Below are positions 43,138 through 50,340 of a DNA stretch of 50,340 nucleotides, in pieces. Under the pieces are notes generated by a model. The model saw nothing but the letters and a program-made list of their open reading frames with translations, was not told the origin of the DNA and did not search any database. The translations under genes were made by a program, and so were the position numbers. How positions within the stretch are numbered: position 1 is the stretch's first letter; the number at the start of each line of letters is the position of its first letter. The DNA is taken from NCBI RefSeq assembly GCF_001431535.1, contig NZ_LDJK01000054.1:1-50340 (forward strand), in the 5' to 3' direction. The stretch is from Stenotrophomonas chelatiphaga (lineage in GTDB: Bacteria; Pseudomonadota; Gammaproteobacteria; Xanthomonadales; Xanthomonadaceae).

Positions 43138-43917
43138 TCAGCCCTTGCCGAGCCGGGCCGCCAGCGCCTGCAGTGCCTGCTGCGCATCCGGCGCATACCA
43201 GGCTTCGACGAAGCGATCCAGGCGGATCAGGTCCGGGTGCAGGGCGTCATGCAGGTCCTGGCGGGCAATCGCGCGGGTGAGCAGCATCGGCTGGCGCGGC
43301 ATCGTCAGCAGCCGCTGCAGCCAGGCCACGGCGCGCGCCACGACCAGGTCGCCGTCGGCCAGCTCGTCCACCAGGCCGATCTGCAGGGCCTGCTCGGCCG
43401 GCACCATGGCGGCGGTGGTCAGCAGGATCCCGGCCCGGTGCACGCCCACGGCGCGGCGCAGCAGGCGCTGGATGCCTTCCGGTGCCACCAGGCCCACCTG
43501 TACTTCATTCAAGCCGATGGCGAACGGTTGCGCGGGGTCGGTGCTGCGCGCCATCACCCGGTAGTCGCAGCACAAGGCCAGCACGCAGCCACCGGCCGGG
43601 GCGTGCCCGGTCAGCGCCGCCACGACCGGGATACGGCTTTCGGCCAGCGTGCGCACCGCGCCGAAGAACGCGTTCCAGCTGTCCAGCAGGGCGTGCTGGT
43701 CGTCGCCATGCGACAGCAGGTGGGGCACGTCCATGCCGCCGGTGAATACCCGTTCGTTGCCCGACAGCACCAGTCCATGCACGTCTTCGGCCATGGCCTG
43801 TTCTACGGCGTGGATCAACTGCCGGCAGAGGTCGGTGTCCAGTGCATTGACCGGCGGCCGCGCCAGGCGCAGTTCGCGGATCGGTCCATGGTTGTACACC
43901 TCGATGAGCGTGGTCAT
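43138..43917 (-). CDS. Enoyl-CoA hydratase/isomerase family protein (crotonase)
   Basis: A protein of 259 aa from ATG 43917. LRLARPPVNALDTDLCRQL, GLVLSGNERVFTGGMDVPHL and TGHAPAGGCVLALCCDYRVMA form the crotonase fold with its oxyanion-hole residues. LNEVQVGLVAPEG keeps a Glu where the first catalytic acid is expected, and PAEQALQIGLVDEL closes the pattern. Whether it hydrates, isomerises or decarboxylates is unclear. It is divergent from the copper-chaperone gene with only 34 bases between start codons. Confidence 0.9.
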   Translation of the reverse strand: MTTLIEVYNHGPIRELRLARPPVNALDTDLCRQLIHAVEQAMAEDVHGLVLSGNERVFTGGMDVPHLLSHGDDQHALLDSWNAFFGAVRTLAESRIPVVAALTGHAPAGGCVLALCCDYRVMARSTDPAQPFAIGLNEVQVGLVAPEGIQRLLRRAVGVHRAGILLTTAAMVPAEQALQIGLVDELADGDLVVARAVAWLQRLLTMPRQPMLLTRAIARQDLHDALHPDLIRLDRFVEAWYAPDAQQALQALAARLGKG

Positions 43918-43951
43918 GCTGCGATCTCTTGCCGGGAGGGAACGTGGTCCG

Positions 43952-44404
43952 ATGATAACCAAACCATGCGTTGGCGTATTGTTCGCGTTGTGTGCATTCG
44001 CAGCATCGGGAGCGGCGGCGGCCGCGCCGGTGGCGTGCCTGCAGTTGAAAGACGGATGGGCGCGGTTGCCGCCTGGCGCGGCGATGGCGATGACGGCCGG
44101 CTACGGCACGATCCACAACCGCTGCGGCAGCGCGGTGACGATCATCGGCGCACGCAGTGCGGCCTTCAGCGAGGTGTCGTTGCATGAAACCACGCTGCAG
44201 GGCGACGTCAGCCGCATGCAGCACCTGCACCATCTGGTGCTGCCGGCCGGTGCGATGGTTGAACTCAAGCCGGGGGGCAAGCACCTGATGCTGATGCAGG
44301 CCAAGGCCTCGCTGAAGGACGGGCAGGCGCTGCCGCTGGTGCTGCAGCTGGAAGGTGGCGGCGAAGCGGCGGCGACGCTTCAAGTGCGCGCGGCCGGCCG
44401 CTGA
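43952..44404 (+). CDS. Periplasmic copper chaperone PCu(A)C
   Basis: A protein of 150 aa. A signal peptide (LFALCAFAASGAAAAA) precedes a cupredoxin-like domain with the exact copper motif H-x10-M-x21-H-x-M: His78, Met89, His111 and Met113. PCu(A)C proteins deliver Cu(I) to the CuA or CuB site of cytochrome oxidases. No Sco or oxidase genes are next to it here. The ribosome-binding site (GGAGG at 43935-43939) is 12 bases upstream, a little far. A composite repeat starts at the first base after the stop codon. Confidence 0.95.
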   Translation: MITKPCVGVLFALCAFAASGAAAAAPVACLQLKDGWARLPPGAAMAMTAGYGTIHNRCGSAVTIIGARSAAFSEVSLHETTLQGDVSRMQHLHHLVLPAGAMVELKPGGKHLMLMQAKASLKDGQALPLVLQLEGGGEAAATLQVRAAGR

Positions 44405-44502
44405 CCGGTAGCGCCGAAGGCAGCGGCAGGAGCCGCTGCCAACGTCGCCTGCGACGACCCGGAGGGTGCCGGCCAGGACGGCCGGCATAGCCACGCTCGG
44501 CG
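44405..44502 (+). repeat. Composite multi-hairpin repeat, copy B
   Basis: It starts CCGGTAGCGCCGAAGGCAGC directly after the copper chaperone stop and contains several short hairpins (AGCGGCAGG...GCCGCT, CGTCGC-CT-GCGACG, GCCGGCC...GGCCGGC). It matches the minus strand of 24781-24876 closely, with substitutions. Confidence 0.75.
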
Positions 44503-44532
44503 AGCGCAGCGGCAAGCGGTGGGGCAGAAGCA

Positions 44533-44706
44533 TGACGGCCAGCGGCCGTCACTACCTCAGGTGAGCGCGGCGGGCGGTCGCATCACCGCGCGTGACGACC
44601 AACGGTCGTCACCCACCAAGGGAACTGCCGTCGCTGCCTCAGGTGTGCGCGGTTACGCGCGTGACGACCAACGGTCGTCACCCACCAAGGCGACGGCCGT
44701 CACTAC
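44533..44706. repeat. SMAG cluster with 69-base tandem duplication
   Basis: Palindromes at about 44533-44551 (TGACGGCCAGCGGCCGTCA), 44593-44611 and 44662-44680 (both TGACGACCAACGGTCGTCA), and a final half-unit (GACGGCCGTCACTACC). The two central ones are 69 bases apart because their flanks (CACCCACCAAGG, CTCAGGTG) repeat as well. The cluster ends 2 bases before the stop of the convergent thioesterase. Confidence 0.85.
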
Positions 44707-44707
44707 C

Positions 44708-45114
44708 TCAGGTGGAAGCGTTGCGCACGGCGTCGGGCAGCGGGGCGCTCTTGCCGGTCTGGGTGTCCATCCAGACCACCACCACGTTGCCGTCCGAATA
44801 CAGGCGTGATTCGTCCTGCTGGTCGACGATGCGGTGGCCGATGGTCACGCTGCTGTTGCCCAGCCGCTCCACGAAAAGTTCCACCACGATGTCGTTGGGC
44901 CACACGATCGGCAGCCGGTAGTTGACGTTGGTGGCGGCCACCACCGGCGCGATGCGGTCGGTCATCGCCACGCCTTCCACGCCCAGCATCCAGCGCACGC
45001 GCGCCTCTTCCAGGTAGGAGATGTACTTGGCGTTGTTGACGTGGCCCATGCTGTCCATGTCGCGCCAGCGCACGCTGATCGGGATGCGAGCGAGGATCTT
45101 GTGCTCGGTGCTCA

Positions 45115-45115
<1 letters not shown>
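44708..45115 (-). CDS. Hot-dog acyl-CoA thioesterase (4-hydroxybenzoyl-CoA thioesterase family)
   Basis: A protein of 135 aa. VRWRDMDSMGHVNNAKYISYLEEAR is the YbgC/4HBT signature, with the catalytic Asp in RDMD and the HVNN helix start. VNYRLPIVWPNDIVVELFVERLG follows. It hydrolyses acyl-CoA thioesters; chain-length preference is unknown. Its ATG overlaps the uvrA stop by one base (TGATG), so it is translated right after uvrA. A SMAG unit abuts its stop codon. Confidence 0.93.
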
Positions 45116-48117
<3,002 letters not shown>

Positions 48118-48314
48118 GGGGGATCCGGTGTTGGGGGCTTGGGCTGGGGCCCGGCCAGCAGGAAGGGCGTCGGGGACGGCAATCAAGCAGCCTACCGAGC
48201 AGACCAGATGGGGGCAATGGGCGACAATGCCAGCCGCCAGTCGCAGCACATGAGATTGGCGTACAGGGTGATGAAGGCCTTGTCGCGCCTGGGTTTGCGG
48301 GGTGTGGGGGAGGG

Positions 48315-48343
48315 TTGACCCAGGCCGGGCGTGCCGGTACAAT
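48315..48343 (+). promoter_or_regulatory. Sigma70 promoter of rplU-rpmA
   Basis: TTGACC (48315-48320) and TACAAT (48338-48343) are 17 bases apart, close to consensus. They lie about 67 bases upstream of the rplU ATG, leaving a leader of about 60 bases. Confidence 0.8.
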
Positions 48344-48409
48344 TCCGCTCCTGTCTGCCCTCGATGGCGGCAGTTAATAGACCACAATAACTACAAAGGA
48401 AGTCTGGTC

Positions 48410-48727
48410 ATGTACGCAGTACTGGTCACCGGCGGTAAGCAATACCGCGTCGCGCAGGGCGAAAAGCTCCGCGTGGAAAAGCTCGAAGTCGAAGTCGGCA
48501 GCGAGATCAAGTTCGACAACATCCTGCTGCTCGGCGACAGCGATGGCATCAAGATCGGCGACGCCCTGAGCGGCGCTGCGGTCACTGCCACCGTCCTGTC
48601 CCAGGGTCGTGCCGACAAGGTCCGGATCATCAAGTTCCGTCGCCGTAAGCACCACATGAAGCGCCAGGGTCACCGTCAGTACTACACCGAAATCGAGATC
48701 ACCGGCATTGCCGGTGGCAGCAAGTAA
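48410..48727 (+). CDS. rplU: 50S ribosomal protein L21
   Basis: A protein of 105 aa. [20 protein letters not shown] is the L21 start, and [20 protein letters not shown] is the conserved rRNA-binding stretch. It has AAGGAAG upstream. It leads the rplU-rpmA-obgE group, a very common bacterial order. Confidence 0.98.
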   Translation: MYAVLVTGGKQYRVAQGEKLRVEKLEVEVGSEIKFDNILLLGDSDGIKIGDALSGAAVTATVLSQGRADKVRIIKFRRRKHHMKRQGHRQYYTEIEITGIAGGSK

Positions 48728-48738
48728 GGAGATAGGTC

Positions 48739-49002
48739 ATGGCACATAAAAAAGGCGTAGGCTCTTCGCGCAACGGTCGCGACTCCAACCCGAAGTACCT
48801 CGGCGTGAAGATCTTCGGTGGCCAGGCCATCGACGCCGGCAACATCATCGTGCGTCAGCGCGGCACCCAGTTCCACCCGGGTACCGGCGTTGGCCTCGGC
48901 CGTGACCACACCCTGTTCGCCCTCGTGGACGGCAAGGTGGAGTTCTCGGTGAAGGGTGCGAAGAAGCGTCGCACCGTCAGCGTGGTTTCGGCCGAAGCCT
49001 GA
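48739..49002 (+). CDS. rpmA: 50S ribosomal protein L27
   Basis: A protein of 87 aa. [20 protein letters not shown] is the L27 N-terminus that reaches the peptidyl-transferase centre, and [20 protein letters not shown] is the family core. AAGGAG lies 6 bases before the ATG, and it starts 11 bases after rplU. A terminator follows. Confidence 0.98.
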   Translation: MAHKKGVGSSRNGRDSNPKYLGVKIFGGQAIDAGNIIVRQRGTQFHPGTGVGLGRDHTLFALVDGKVEFSVKGAKKRRTVSVVSAEA

Positions 49003-49051
49003 TCCAGGCGCGGCTGGCGCCCATGCCAGTCATGGGTGCGCTGCAGAAGAG

Positions 49052-49072
49052 CCCCGCTTCGGCGGGGTTTTT
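49052..49072 (+). terminator. Terminator after rpmA
   Basis: CCCCGC-TTCG-GCGGGG (49052-49067) followed by TTTTTC. It may reduce read-through into obgE, which lies 130 bases downstream. Confidence 0.88.
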
Positions 49073-49152
49073 CGTTGGATGCAGCAGGTAGTTTCGACGT
49101 ACATCCGGTCCACCGCGCAGGTGGCCGAGCCCTGGCGACGCCGGGGCAGTAG

Positions 49153-50256
<1,104 letters not shown>

Positions 50257-50283
50257 TCGGTTCTTCCCTTTGTGTGCGAAAAG

Positions 50284-50305
50284 CCCGGCTTCGGCCGGGT
50301 TTTTT
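50284..50305 (+). terminator. Rho-independent terminator after obgE
   Basis: CCCGGC-TTCG-GCCGGG (50284-50299) followed by a run of six T, 27 bases after the obgE stop. Confidence 0.95.
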
Positions 50306-50340
50306 GTTGCCTGCGAGTTGGCAGCGAACGGCGGAGCCCC

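Noticed and set aside
48118..48409. LexA/SOS box upstream of uvrA
   Set aside because: No TTAGTA...TACTAA-like or CTGT-N8-ACAG-like symmetrical site was visible in the divergent region.

Overview
The window is about 50 kb of high-GC gammaproteobacterial chromosome. It most likely comes from Stenotrophomonas (S. maltophilia complex or a close relative). The strongest evidence is the many GTAG-type palindromes (SMAG elements) between genes, with cores such as TGACGACCAACGGTCGTCA and GTAGCGCCGAGCCATGCTCG. The protein set is also typical of Xanthomonadaceae: a membrane-anchored Mqo, Bpt, a 'pathogenicity-like' membrane protein, and rplU-rpmA-obgE next to uvrA. I see no tRNA, rRNA, CRISPR array, prophage or insertion sequence.

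Layout. 1-6.4 kb: a metallophosphoesterase (cut by the window edge), then a leftward accessory locus of a carrier-less NRPS-type adenylation enzyme, a TmpA-like membrane flavoprotein and an LLM flavin oxidoreductase, with an MFS transporter divergent from it. 6.4-12 kb: a nucleoside hydrolase, a TonB-dependent siderophore receptor with a Fur-box promoter, and malate:quinone oxidoreductase. 12-13.7 kb: divergent argP/lysE (basic amino acid export). 13.9-24.6 kb: a peptide-use district with two S9 serine peptidases, a POT and an OPT transporter, a DUF1624 acyltransferase-like membrane protein and a DUF819 membrane protein. 25-28.1 kb: a leftward GNAT-minC-minD-minE operon followed by a small protein with an HExxH motif. 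28.3-31.9 kb: a NarL-type two-component pair, an SRPBCC/GyrI-like fusion and a DUF423 protein. 32-35.9 kb: a tightly coupled leftward operon (SPFH protein, Arc-like ribbon-helix-helix protein, alpha/beta hydrolase, small membrane protein, M15 peptidase) behind a perfect 17-bp palindrome. 36-39.9 kb: purT, a lipoprotein nuclease/phosphatase, bpt and an EF-hand protein. 40-45 kb: an ECF sigma factor fused to a membrane domain, a DUF2007-like membrane protein, tesB, a crotonase, a PCu(A)C copper chaperone and a hot-dog thioesterase. 45.1-50.3 kb: uvrA, then rplU, rpmA and obgE.

Most of this is core chromosome. The best candidates for something little described are the adenylation/TmpA-like/LLM/MFS locus, the SPFH operon with its own ribbon-helix-helix protein and palindrome, and the sigma factor-membrane fusion. 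The repeat arrays are unusually informative: tandem duplications, a hairpin-loss variant, a second composite repeat family, and repeats placed directly at stop codons. Start codons were chosen from ribosome-binding sites, signal peptides and family N-termini. Functional calls come from reading motifs by eye; no database search was run.
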